Origin: Chthonomonadaceae bacterium
GTDB taxonomy: Bacteria > Armatimonadota > Chthonomonadetes > Chthonomonadales > Chthonomonadaceae
NCBI GenBank assembly: GCA_014377395.1
Contig: JACMPS010000528.1
Location: forward strand, 1 to 5,066
DNA: 5,066 nucleotides
Reading direction: 5' to 3'
A program made the position numbers and the translations under genes. Of the stretch, positions 1-5,066 are shown piece after piece (the stretch's first letter is position 1; the number at the start of each line of letters is the position of its first letter). The notes beneath the pieces are model-generated. The model did not search any database. It worked only from the letters and a program-made list of their open reading frames with translations, and was not told the origin of the DNA.

Positions 1-1
1 A

Positions 2-343
2 AAGTCTTGCGCTCAACACTCAACACTCAACACTTCTCCTACCCTTAACACTTACCTTGCTCTACGCCGCCTTCTGGCTTCGGCGAGAACACACCGAATG
101 CGCCTTTGCTTTGTCGCCTATCCAATACGTCCGAAGCGTGGAGAATCTGTTGGTTATGAGCTGGACAGGGAGGAAGTAAAACTGATTGAAAAAGCGGGAA
201 TGATCTTTCTCGATATGAGAAAGGAGGGCGCACAACCTCCCGATCATTACGCGGATGAAATTCATCTCACGCCCGAAGGTGCCAAAGATTACTCGGAGAA
301 ATTTGCCGCTCGATTGGCGAAACGATTGAGGACAGGAACGTAA
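2..343 (+). CDS. SGNH/GDSL-like hydrolase, C-terminal part (5' end outside window)
   Basis: The frame ending at TAA 341-343 has no stop back to the left edge, so the gene probably starts upstream; ATG 98 is only the first in-window methionine. The peptide from about base 57 on reads like the last third of an SGNH hydrolase: a LRRLLASARTH helix, a hydrophobic strand (MRLCFVAYPIRP), then DEIHLTPEGA. Counting from ATG 98, D53 and H56 fit the D-x-x-H of SGNH block V, which carries the catalytic Asp and His. The block I serine is not in the window, so activity cannot be judged. SGNH enzymes are esterases, lipases or acyltransferases on varied substrates; none can be named here. Bases 12-56 of this frame are a heptad repeat of intergenic type, so the gene may be disrupted there, or coding may begin near base 57. 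The next gene starts 7 bases downstream, suggesting co-transcription. Confidence 0.6.
   Translation, partial: KSCAQHSTLNTSPTLNTYLALRRLLASARTHRMRLCFVAYPIRPKRGESVGYELDREEVKLIEKAGMIFLDMRKEGAQPPDHYADEIHLTPEGAKDYSEKFAARLAKRLRTGT
12..56. repeat. Heptanucleotide CTCAACA repeat array, copy 1
   Basis: Three perfect tandem CTCAACA units fill 12-32, followed by CT and a pyrimidine-rich spacer. A CTTAACA unit (44-50) and a partial CTTACC (51-56) complete the array. The same family recurs at 2943-2972 between two other genes, which marks it as a dispersed intergenic repeat. Here it lies in an open reading frame; 21 bases of perfect heptads equal 7 codons, so it does not by itself shift frame. Confidence 0.7.
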
Positions 344-350
344 AGGGGGT

Positions 351-1292
351 ATGTCTCACCTGGATTTTCACCTCGCACAAATCAATGTCTCGCGGATGAT
401 CGCACCGCTCTCCGACCCTCTTATGCGGGGCTTTGCGGAACAGTTGCACACAATCAATGCCCTCGCTGACTCCGCTCTTGGCTTTGTCTGGAGGCTACAG
501 GGAACTCATGGAGACGCCACCGACTTGCGCTCTCCGCTCGGTGACGATATTCTGGTCAATGTGTCGGTGTGGGAGTCGCTTGAATCGCTGAAAGCCTACG
601 CCTACAAAACCGCGCACGTTACTGCCATGCGAGACCGGCGCAACTGGTTCACCCGCATGGACGAGGAGCATCTGGCACTCTGGTGGGTTTCGGCGGGGCA
701 GTTGCCGACGCTGGAAGAAGCCATCGAGCGATTACAAATTTTGCGCGAACAGGGAGAAACGGAAAGGGCGTTTACCTTTCGGAAATCGTTCTCCGCCCCT
801 GAACCCGAAACAAAAATTGAAATAGGCTATGTTCCCGGCATCCTCGGCAAAATCAGTGAGTTGTTCGCCCTCCACTTTGCAAAATCTCATGGCTTCGGAC
901 TTGCGTTCGAGGCGAAAGTCGCCGTCGAAATGGCGGAATTTCTGGGGCGTTACGACGAAAACCGAGACCTGCAACTTTCACTCCACAAGGGCAGGGAAAT
1001 CCTCGGCGGACTCTCGGTGGACGGGCAAAACGCGGAAACAAACGGAGCAAGACTGCGCTGGTTCATCCTCTCCGAAAACGCAGGAGGAGGCGGGTGGGGA
1101 AGCAAACTCCTCCAAAAAGCGATAGAGCATTGTTGTCATCAGGGCTACCCTTCACTCTTTCTCACAACCGTTTCAGGATTGGCGGCTTCGCGCCACCTCT
1201 ACGAAAAGCACGGCTTCACGCTCATTTCAGAAGTCGAAGACAGAACGTGGGGAACCCTCCCAACGGAACAGTGCTGGCGATTGGATCTATAA
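351..1292 (+). CDS. DUF3291 domain-GNAT acetyltransferase fusion protein
   Basis: The 313-aa product has two domains. Residues 1-150 match DUF3291 along its whole length: LAQINVSR near the N-terminus, INALADSALGFVWRLQ (35-50), VNVSVWESLESL (69-80), MRDRRNWF (93-100), LALWWVSAGQLPTLEEA (108-124) and FTFRKSF (141-147). DUF3291 has no established function. Residues 157-313 match the GNAT class found in MarR-GNAT fusions: GYVPG, FGLAFEAKVA (182-191), ARLRWFIL (233-240), ASRHLYEKHGFTLISE (279-294) and WGTLPTEQ (300-307). GNAT domains transfer an acyl group from acyl-CoA to an amine; the substrate is unknown. The acetyl-CoA loop is odd: GGGGWG (245-250) has Gly where R/Q is usual. ATG 351 is the first possible start after an in-frame stop at 327-329. 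The purine run AGGGGG (344-349) sits only 1 base before it, an unusually short spacing. The gene lies 7 bases after the SGNH-like gene. Confidence 0.88.
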   Translation: MSHLDFHLAQINVSRMIAPLSDPLMRGFAEQLHTINALADSALGFVWRLQGTHGDATDLRSPLGDDILVNVSVWESLESLKAYAYKTAHVTAMRDRRNWFTRMDEEHLALWWVSAGQLPTLEEAIERLQILREQGETERAFTFRKSFSAPEPETKIEIGYVPGILGKISELFALHFAKSHGFGLAFEAKVAVEMAEFLGRYDENRDLQLSLHKGREILGGLSVDGQNAETNGARLRWFILSENAGGGGWGSKLLQKAIEHCCHQGYPSLFLTTVSGLAASRHLYEKHGFTLISEVEDRTWGTLPTEQCWRLDL

Positions 1293-1312
1293 TTCACCTT
1301 GCGCAAGGGAAT
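1292..1312 (+). terminator. Hairpin just after the DUF3291-GNAT stop; possible weak terminator
   Basis: A perfect 12-base palindrome CCTTGCGCAAGG lies at 1297-1308, 5 bases after the stop codon. The flanks ATTC (1292-1295) and GAAT (1309-1312) extend the stem with one bulged A at 1296. There is no T run after it, so it is not a classical intrinsic terminator; it may stabilise the mRNA 3' end or be a repeat remnant. Confidence 0.3.
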
Positions 1313-1337
1313 ATAATTTACCACCCGCCTGTATTGG

Positions 1338-1414
1338 CACAAAGAGAGAACACAGAGGCACAGAGAAATGCGAGGAGAGGGGTGCAACTCACGCAGAGGC
1401 GCAGAGACGCAAAG
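1338..1414. repeat. Purine-rich CACAGAGGCACAGAG / CGCAGAGGCGCAGAGACGC repeat
   Basis: Two related blocks, CACAGAGGCACAGAG at 1351-1365 and ACGCAGAGGCGCAGAGACGC at 1391-1410 followed by AAAG, are built from a CRCAGAGR unit. They are joined by a purine-rich linker. On the minus strand this reads as the CTCTGCGTCTCTGTG style of sequence that is familiar as an intergenic repeat in cyanobacteria, Chloroflexota and other environmental bacteria. A 130-codon frame runs through it (1094-1486), but it overlaps the GNAT gene out of frame and looks like no protein. Confidence 0.6.
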
Positions 1415-1445
1415 AAAATAAGCAAGGGTTGTGGGCATTTGTATC

Positions 1446-1481
1446 CACTCCCCTCTCCCGGATTTTGGGGGAGGGTGAGTG
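1446..1481. repeat. C-rich/G-rich hairpin repeat
   Basis: CCCTCTCCC (1451-1459) pairs with GGGGGAGGG (1467-1475) through nine pairs, one of them G-U, around a 7-base GGATTTT loop. CACTC (1446-1450) and GAGTG (1477-1481) extend the stem by five pairs past a bulged T at 1476. This resembles the CCCTCTCCC...GGGAGAGGG intergenic hairpin family seen in many bacteria. It lies about 150 bases past the upstream stop and has no T run, so a repeat element is likelier than a dedicated terminator. Confidence 0.6.
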
Positions 1482-1612
1482 AGTAGAATCAGGGTGGGGG
1501 CTTTCCTCCGTGTCTCCAACAAATCGGGTAGTGCGTAAGGTGAGCCTATAATTGTGGATCACAAAATTTCCCTTTTTATGCTTCTGTATTTTTGTTCTTG
1601 CTTTTAATCCGT

Positions 1613-1635
1613 ATCCTCTGTGTTAATCTGTGGAT
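1613..1635. repeat. CTCTGTGTTAATCTGTGG-type dispersed repeat
   Basis: The stretch holding CTCTGTGTTAATCTGTGG (1617-1634) resembles a short dispersed element often seen between genes of environmental bacteria, with an internal near-repeat of TCTGTG. It ends 14 bases before the -35 box at 1650, so it is the immediate upstream flank of that promoter. The family identification is from memory; only one copy is in the window. Confidence 0.45.
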
Positions 1636-1649
1636 AAAACTTTCTCCCC

Positions 1650-1678
1650 TTGACAGACGGGGGCAGGTTTGCTAAAAT
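1650..1678 (+). promoter_or_regulatory. Sigma-70-type promoter of the carboxylate-amine ligase gene
   Basis: A perfect -35 box TTGACA (1650-1655) is followed by a 17-base spacer and TAAAAT (1673-1678), five of six matches to the -10 consensus. TGC immediately before it (1670-1672) supplies an extended -10. Transcription would start near 1685, giving a leader of about 40 bases before ATG 1725. GGAGGA (1711-1716), 8 bases before that ATG, is a good ribosome binding site. Confidence 0.75.
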
Positions 1679-1724
1679 GGCGGATATTCTCGCGACAACG
1701 GCGTCGGGGCGGAGGACGGCATCC

Positions 1725-2906
1725 ATGAAACCCTCATTCAGCATCGGCATCGAAGAAGAGTATCAAACCATTGACCCGGAAACGCGAGACCTGCGTTCCC
1801 ACATTGACCTTGAGATTATCCAGAAAAGTAAGTCGGTTTTGCGCGAAAGCGTCAAGGCGGAGATGCACCAATCCGTTGTCGAAGTCGGCACCGGAATCTG
1901 TGAAAATATCCAGGTGGCGCGTGACGACATCTACAATCTTCGCAAGCAGATCATCAAACTCGCCAACGAAAACGGCTTGTTGCTTGCCGCCTCAGGAACG
2001 CACCCCTTTGCCGACTGGCGACAACAGGAAATTTACCCCGATGCCCGCTACGACATGATTGTCGAAGATTTGCAGGTGGTTGCCCGCGAAAATCTCATCT
2101 TCGGGTTGCACGTCCATATTGGCATTGAAGACCGGGAAGAAGCGATACGGATTATGAATTCCGCCCGCTATTTCTTGCCTCACATTCTCGCCCTCTCCAC
2201 AAATTCTCCCTTCTGGCTCGGTATGAACACCGGGCTAAAATCTTACCGTTGCAAGGTTTTCGACAAATTCCCACGTACTAACATTCCCGACACCTTTGGT
2301 TCTTGGAGCGAGTTCGAGGGGTATATTGCCCTCCTGATCAAGACAAACTGCATTGATAACGCCAAAAAAATATGGTGGGATATTCGCCCGCACCCCTTCT
2401 ATTCCACCGTTGAATTTCGTATTTGTGATGTGCCGTTGCGTGTGGACGAAACCATTGCGATTGCGGCACTTATTCAGGCGACCGTCGCAAAATTGCATCA
2501 ACTTCACACCCGCAATCAGGACTATAGACAGTACAGTCGTGCCTTGATCATGGAAAATAAATGGAGAGCCTTGCGTTATGGCATTGAAGGAGAAATGATC
2601 GACTTTGGAAAGCAAACCGAAGTCCCCTTCCGAGACGTGATGGAGGAGTATCTTGCGTTTATTGATGATGTTGTTGAAGAACTCGGAAGCCGTGATGAAG
2701 TCAACTATTTGCACAGAATGATGGAATATGGAACGGGTGCCGACCGCCAATTAAAGGTTTATCGCCGCACAAAAGACCTGAAAGCCGTTGTAGATTATAT
2801 TGTCAAGGAAACGGCGGAACCTCCGACAATTGGAGTACAAGAAGCGGACAGGGAAAGCCATTCTTTTCCTGAAATGACTTCTCTCCTTCCCGGCGATCCC
2901 CTGTAG
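1725..2906 (+). CDS. Carboxylate-amine ligase, GCS2/YbdK family
   Basis: The 393-aa product matches the glutamate-cysteine ligase GCS2 family (YbdK, COG2170), whose members form an amide bond between a carboxylate and an amine using ATP; it should be cytosolic. Visible motifs are GIEEEY (8-13), with Glu expected in metal/ATP binding, EVGTG (53-57), GTHPFADW (91-98), RENLIFGLHVHIGIED (121-136), LALSTNSPFWLG (155-166), PRTNIPDTF (183-191) and WWDIRPHPF (217-225) leading into TVEFRICD (228-235). Length is close to the usual 370 or so residues. The family is split between weak gamma-glutamylcysteine ligases and enzymes of unknown substrate, so the substrate is open. ATG 1725 was chosen over TTG 1650 because it follows a good ribosome binding site, gives the family's normal N-terminus, and the TTG is part of the -35 box. 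An M29 aminopeptidase gene follows after 102 bases on the same strand. Confidence 0.9.
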   Translation: MKPSFSIGIEEEYQTIDPETRDLRSHIDLEIIQKSKSVLRESVKAEMHQSVVEVGTGICENIQVARDDIYNLRKQIIKLANENGLLLAASGTHPFADWRQQEIYPDARYDMIVEDLQVVARENLIFGLHVHIGIEDREEAIRIMNSARYFLPHILALSTNSPFWLGMNTGLKSYRCKVFDKFPRTNIPDTFGSWSEFEGYIALLIKTNCIDNAKKIWWDIRPHPFYSTVEFRICDVPLRVDETIAIAALIQATVAKLHQLHTRNQDYRQYSRALIMENKWRALRYGIEGEMIDFGKQTEVPFRDVMEEYLAFIDDVVEELGSRDEVNYLHRMMEYGTGADRQLKVYRRTKDLKAVVDYIVKETAEPPTIGVQEADRESHSFPEMTSLLPGDPL

Positions 2907-2942
2907 ATTCGAGTTATGGAGAAGAGAGAGGAAAATCTTCAC

Positions 2943-2972
2943 CTCAACACTCAATGCTTAATACTCAACACT
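2943..2972. repeat. Heptanucleotide CTCAACA repeat array, copy 2
   Basis: Four consecutive 7-base units, CTCAACA, CTCAATG, CTTAATA and CTCAACA, are followed by CT. They fit a CTYAAYR pattern with pyrimidine/purine drift in the middle units. The array continues into TTCCCCAAC, similar to the pyrimidine-rich stretch after the copy at 12-34. It sits in the 102-base gap between the ligase and aminopeptidase genes. Confidence 0.7.
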
Positions 2973-3008
2973 TTCCCCAACGAAGTTTGAGAGAGAAAGG
3001 AAAATTCT

Positions 3009-4037
3009 GTGAGCAGCAGCCGAGAAAAAGTAAGCGCGTTTGGTTTTGACCCGGAGTTGTCGCAAGGAGCCAGTAACGCCGTCAATGTTTGCCTCAAAAT
3101 CAATGAGGGTGAGCGAACCACCGTGATTACCGACTACGCCTGTCTGGAAATTGCGGCTTCGATTGTGGCGGAACTGGAACGGCGCAAACTGGATTATAAC
3201 GCTTTCATTCTGGAGGATTGTGCCACTCGCCCCCTTCTCGGAATGCCCACCGAAATTCTCGAAGACATGGAACACTCGCAAATCTCTATTTTTGCGGTTC
3301 AAGTTAAAGCAAACGAACTCGGCTCCCGCAAGCAAATGACGGACGTGGTGAACCGCCGCAAGATGCGTCACGCTCATATGGTCAACATCGAAAAATCAAT
3401 TATGCTTGATGGCATGAGAGCCGACTACGACGCGGTAGACGCCCTGAGCGTGAAAGTGTTCGACATTGTCTCAAAGGCAAAACAGATTCGCGCAACAACT
3501 CCTGCCGGAACCGAGATCGTCGCGCAACTGACACCGGATTACAAATGGCTGAAGACAAGCGGCATCATCAGTCCGAACAAATGGGGCAATCTACCCGGTG
3601 GCGAGGTGTTTACCTCTCCTCTTGAAGTCAACGGCAAATTCGTGATTGATGGCGTCGTGGGCGATTATCTTTGTGCAAAGTACAAAAGTCTGAGTGAGAC
3701 CCCCTTGACGATTGAAGTTAAAAATAATCGACTTGTCTCTGTTTTTTGCACCAATCATGAACTGGAACGCGAGTTCTGGCAATACTGTCACACCGATGAA
3801 AACTCGGATCGGGTGGGGGAGTTTGCGATTGGTACGAATATCGGGTTGCACGGCGTGATCGGCAACATCTTGCAAGACGAAAAAGTCCCCGGTATCCACA
3901 TCGCTTTCGGTTCGCCCTATGGGGCGCACACGGGGGCGGCATGGGACAGCGAAACTCACATTGACGTGGTAGGTCTTAATTTCAGCATCTGGGCGGATGA
4001 TACGCAGATTATGAGCGACGGTAAGTTTTTGGTGTAG
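3009..4037 (+). CDS. M29-family metallo-aminopeptidase (aminopeptidase T/AmpS-like)
   Basis: The 342-aa product matches M29 aminopeptidases (COG2309), cytosolic two-metal enzymes that remove N-terminal residues from peptides. The C-terminal signature set is complete: NLPGGEVFTSP (194-204, E199), GEFAIGTN (270-277, E271), DEKVPGIHIAFG (290-301, H297), Y304 seven residues after H297, and THIDVV (316-321, H317 and D319). By family comparison E199, E271, H297, H317 and D319 are metal ligands or catalytic, and Y304 is the catalytic-site Tyr. Classical AmpT/AmpS proteins have about 410 residues; this one is shorter, mostly in the N-terminal half, as in the shorter M29-like branch. Start codon GTG 3009 is supported by AAAGGA (2996-3001) 7 bases upstream and by the absence of a better start. 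No separate promoter was recognised, so it may be co-transcribed with the ligase gene. Substrate specificity cannot be read from the sequence. Confidence 0.88.
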   Translation: MSSSREKVSAFGFDPELSQGASNAVNVCLKINEGERTTVITDYACLEIAASIVAELERRKLDYNAFILEDCATRPLLGMPTEILEDMEHSQISIFAVQVKANELGSRKQMTDVVNRRKMRHAHMVNIEKSIMLDGMRADYDAVDALSVKVFDIVSKAKQIRATTPAGTEIVAQLTPDYKWLKTSGIISPNKWGNLPGGEVFTSPLEVNGKFVIDGVVGDYLCAKYKSLSETPLTIEVKNNRLVSVFCTNHELEREFWQYCHTDENSDRVGEFAIGTNIGLHGVIGNILQDEKVPGIHIAFGSPYGAHTGAAWDSETHIDVVGLNFSIWADDTQIMSDGKFLV

Positions 4038-4140
4038 GCTTATGTGAAGGGAAAAGGGAAGGGTGCATCAAATCAGGGTAGAATACAGATGAGTACTTGA
4101 AATGAGAGGTTAGACAGCGCGAAAGCAAGGTTTTTGGGTG

Positions 4141-4159
4141 ATTCAATGAATGATTGAAT
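4141..4159. promoter_or_regulatory. Inverted repeat upstream of the nuclease-like gene (candidate operator)
   Basis: ATTCAAT (4141-4147) and ATTGAAT (4153-4159) are perfect inverted copies separated by 5 bases. They lie 21 bases before ATG 4181, where a dimeric regulator could bind or a small mRNA hairpin could form. No convincing -35/-10 pair was found around it. A match of this size can arise by chance in AT-rich DNA. Confidence 0.3.
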
Positions 4160-4180
4160 GCTCTATGGAGAGATCGCTCT

Positions 4181-4790
4181 ATGGTTTACAGTGAATTTAC
4201 GATGCCGCGATTGCGGAAAGAGTACGGTCTCGAAATGATTGGGCAACCCGCGCTGTTCGTCGACGCACAACCCGCCGTAATCTCCGACTGGTTGCGCTTG
4301 ACACTTGAAAAACAGACGGCCACCGCTCTGAAAAGTGGTTCGGAGAAGGCACGTTCCGAGTATCTGATTGCGCCTATTCTTATGGAAGCCTATGATCAAT
4401 CTCGCGATTATGCTAATCTTTTCTCCGGTGTTGAATTCGACGTAGATAAAAGTCAGGGACTGTCTGGCTTTTGTGATTTCCTGTTTACTCTCACTCCGCG
4501 TGCTATCGAAGTACTCGCTCTCGTTGTTTCCGTTGTCGAGGCGAAAAAAAGAAGACATTCCAAAAGGAATCCCGCAGTGCCTTGCTGAGCTTGTCGCCGC
4601 ACAAATTTTCAATCTGGCGGAGGGACACCCAATCGAAATACTTTACGGGATTGTCACAACGGGTACGGAATGGAAGTTTTTGCGCCTCCAGGGGAAACTC
4701 GCCACGATTGATACCGACGAGTATTTTCTGACCCAGCCGGAAAAGATCGTCGGAATTATCCTCTCCATGCTCTGCCAGAGACTCCTCTGA
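4181..4790 (+). pseudogene. PD-(D/E)XK nuclease-like protein, frameshifted in an A7 run
   Basis: Two overlapping frames together give one 202-aa protein, the normal length (about 200) of a family common in cyanobacteria and also found in Chloroflexota. Frame one supplies residues 1-123: MVYSEFTMPRLRKEYGL, EKARSEYLIAPILMEA (55-70), GLSGFCDF (93-100, D99) and VVSVVEAKK (115-123, E120 and K122). D99 with E-x-K is the PD-(D/E)XK active-site pattern, and E60 may belong to it. Frame two, from GAA 4551, supplies GIPQCLAELVAAQIFN and YGIVTTGTEWKFLRL. The break is one extra A in the seven-A run 4544-4550; six As would restore frame. As written, frame one ends at TGA about 20 codons later. ATG 4181 matches the family N-terminus, with GGAG 10 bases upstream. 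It could be a real mutation, an assembly error or a slippage site. No restriction methylase or toxin partner is adjacent, so its role is unknown. Confidence 0.8.
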
Positions 4791-4817
4791 ATTGTTGCTG
4801 CATTCCTCTCTCTTTGT

Positions 4818-5066
4818 CTAAACGTGTTCGAGAATTTGTTCGTGTGCGGAAGGCGTCATTCGATCCAAAAGTTTGTTGAGAGCTTGCACGTAGGCGCGTC
4901 CACTTGCGACAATAATATCGGTGTGCGCCCCACGTCCGGTGTAAATGTCGTTGCCGCGCCGCACCCGAATCGTGACATCGGCAAGCGCATCTATCCCCTC
5001 CGTCACCGCCTGAATGTTGAACTCGATCAGTTCATTCTCCACATCAACAATGCGGTTGATCGCCCG
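4818..5066 (-). CDS. leuA: 2-isopropylmalate synthase, C-terminal regulatory domain (5' end outside window)
   Basis: The minus-strand frame is open to the right edge and ends at TAG (4820-4818), giving the last 82 residues. They read AINRIVDVENELIEF, then AVTEGIDALADVTIRVRRG, then GRGAHTDIIVASGRAYVQALN, which is the LeuA allosteric dimer domain that binds leucine for feedback inhibition. LeuA condenses acetyl-CoA with 2-oxoisovalerate in the first committed step of leucine synthesis. The TDII.AS.RAY.QALN pattern favours LeuA over citramalate synthase, whose corresponding region reads differently. The GTG at 5042 is an internal valine codon, not a start, because family-like sequence continues upstream of it. 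The gene converges on the nuclease-like gene with a 27-base gap and no clear terminator between them. Confidence 0.9.
   Translation of the reverse strand, partial: RAINRIVDVENELIEFNIQAVTEGIDALADVTIRVRRGNDIYTGRGAHTDIIVASGRAYVQALNKLLDRMTPSAHEQILEHV

Larger units (their letters stand above)
1293..1649. other. Gene-free, repeat-dense spacer
   Basis: This 357-base stretch separates the DUF3291-GNAT gene from the promoter of the carboxylate-amine ligase gene. It holds, in order, a palindromic hairpin, two purine-rich CAGAG blocks, a C-rich/G-rich hairpin, an AT-rich stretch (about 1546-1605) and a CTCTGTGTTAATCTGTGG element. Frames through it on either strand (1094-1486 plus, 1199-1522 minus) are low-complexity and resemble no protein. 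No tRNA-like or riboswitch-like fold was recognised. Confidence 0.65.

Noticed and set aside
12..34. CTCAACA array as a possible CRISPR or iteron origin
   Set aside because: The units are 7 bases with no spacers, there are only three, and no cas or replication gene is nearby.
1094..1486. 130-aa plus-strand frame across the GNAT C-terminus and the spacer
   Set aside because: It is out of frame with the recognised GNAT domain and then translates the purine-rich repeat; no family resemblance.
1199..1522. 107-aa minus-strand frame in the spacer
   Set aside because: The translation is made of dispersed repeats (Leu/Cys/Ser/Arg-rich low complexity) and overlaps the GNAT C-terminus in antisense.
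1547..1552. Perfect TATAAT that could be a -10 box
   Set aside because: There is no TTGACA-like -35 at 16-18 bases upstream and no TG extension, while a far better promoter lies 100 bases downstream.
1702..1718. GCGTC...GACGG pairing around the ligase ribosome binding site as a riboswitch or leader hairpin
   Set aside because: Only a four-to-five pair stem is possible and no known riboswitch core was recognised in the roughly 40-base leader.
2235..2750. 171-aa minus-strand frame inside the ligase gene
   Set aside because: It lies fully antisense to a strongly recognised GCS2 coding sequence and its translation resembles no family; it is a codon-bias shadow.
2958..3377. 139-aa minus-strand frame over the start of the aminopeptidase gene
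   Set aside because: It is antisense to conserved M29-like sequence and runs through a heptad repeat; no protein family was recognised.
4163..4612. 149-aa minus-strand frame over the nuclease-like gene
   Set aside because: It is antisense to a clear, if frameshifted, protein family match and has no recognisable motifs or ribosome binding site.
4776..4789. CAGAG-ACTC-CTCTG hairpin at the end of the nuclease-like gene
   Set aside because: The stem is only 5 pairs, lies inside the coding sequence and has no T run; too weak to call a terminator between the convergent genes.

Overview
This is a roughly 50% GC bacterial segment of ordinary chromosomal character. It carries five genes on the plus strand, one of them cut by the window edge and one frameshifted, plus one edge-truncated gene on the minus strand. 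No rRNA, tRNA, CRISPR array, transposase or phage gene was seen. The source is best guessed as an environmental bacterium of the Chloroflexota (Anaerolineae-like) or cyanobacterial type. That guess rests on the intergenic repeat families (CTCAACA heptads, purine-rich CGCAGAG repeats, C-rich/G-rich hairpin) and on the protein families. It is weak, because no taxonomic marker gene is present.

Layout from left to right. (1) 2-343 is the C-terminal end of an SGNH/GDSL-like hydrolase, with a heptanucleotide repeat array lying in its open frame. (2) Seven bases later, 351-1292 encodes a 313-aa fusion of a DUF3291 domain and a GNAT acetyltransferase. (3) 1293-1649 is a 357-base gene-free stretch packed with unrelated repeat modules and hairpins. 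(4) A near-consensus sigma-70-type promoter at 1650-1678 precedes a GCS2/YbdK-type carboxylate-amine ligase; its real start is ATG 1725, and the longer frame's TTG start is the promoter's own -35 box. (5) After a second heptad array, 3009-4037 encodes an M29-type metallo-aminopeptidase with all expected metal ligands. (6) 4181-4790 is a PD-(D/E)XK nuclease-like protein broken by one extra A in an A7 run directly after its E-x-K motif. (7) 4818-5066, minus strand, is the C-terminal regulatory domain of 2-isopropylmalate synthase (LeuA), converging on the previous gene.

The most suggestive functional grouping is the promoter-led pair of an ATP-dependent amide-bond-forming enzyme (GCS2 family) and an amide-bond-cleaving aminopeptidase (M29 family). 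They could form a small synthesis-and-recycling module for a gamma-glutamyl-like or other small amide. The pairing is visible; the shared pathway is inference. The domain fusion, the single-base lesion and the repeat-dense spacer are the other items worth a second look.
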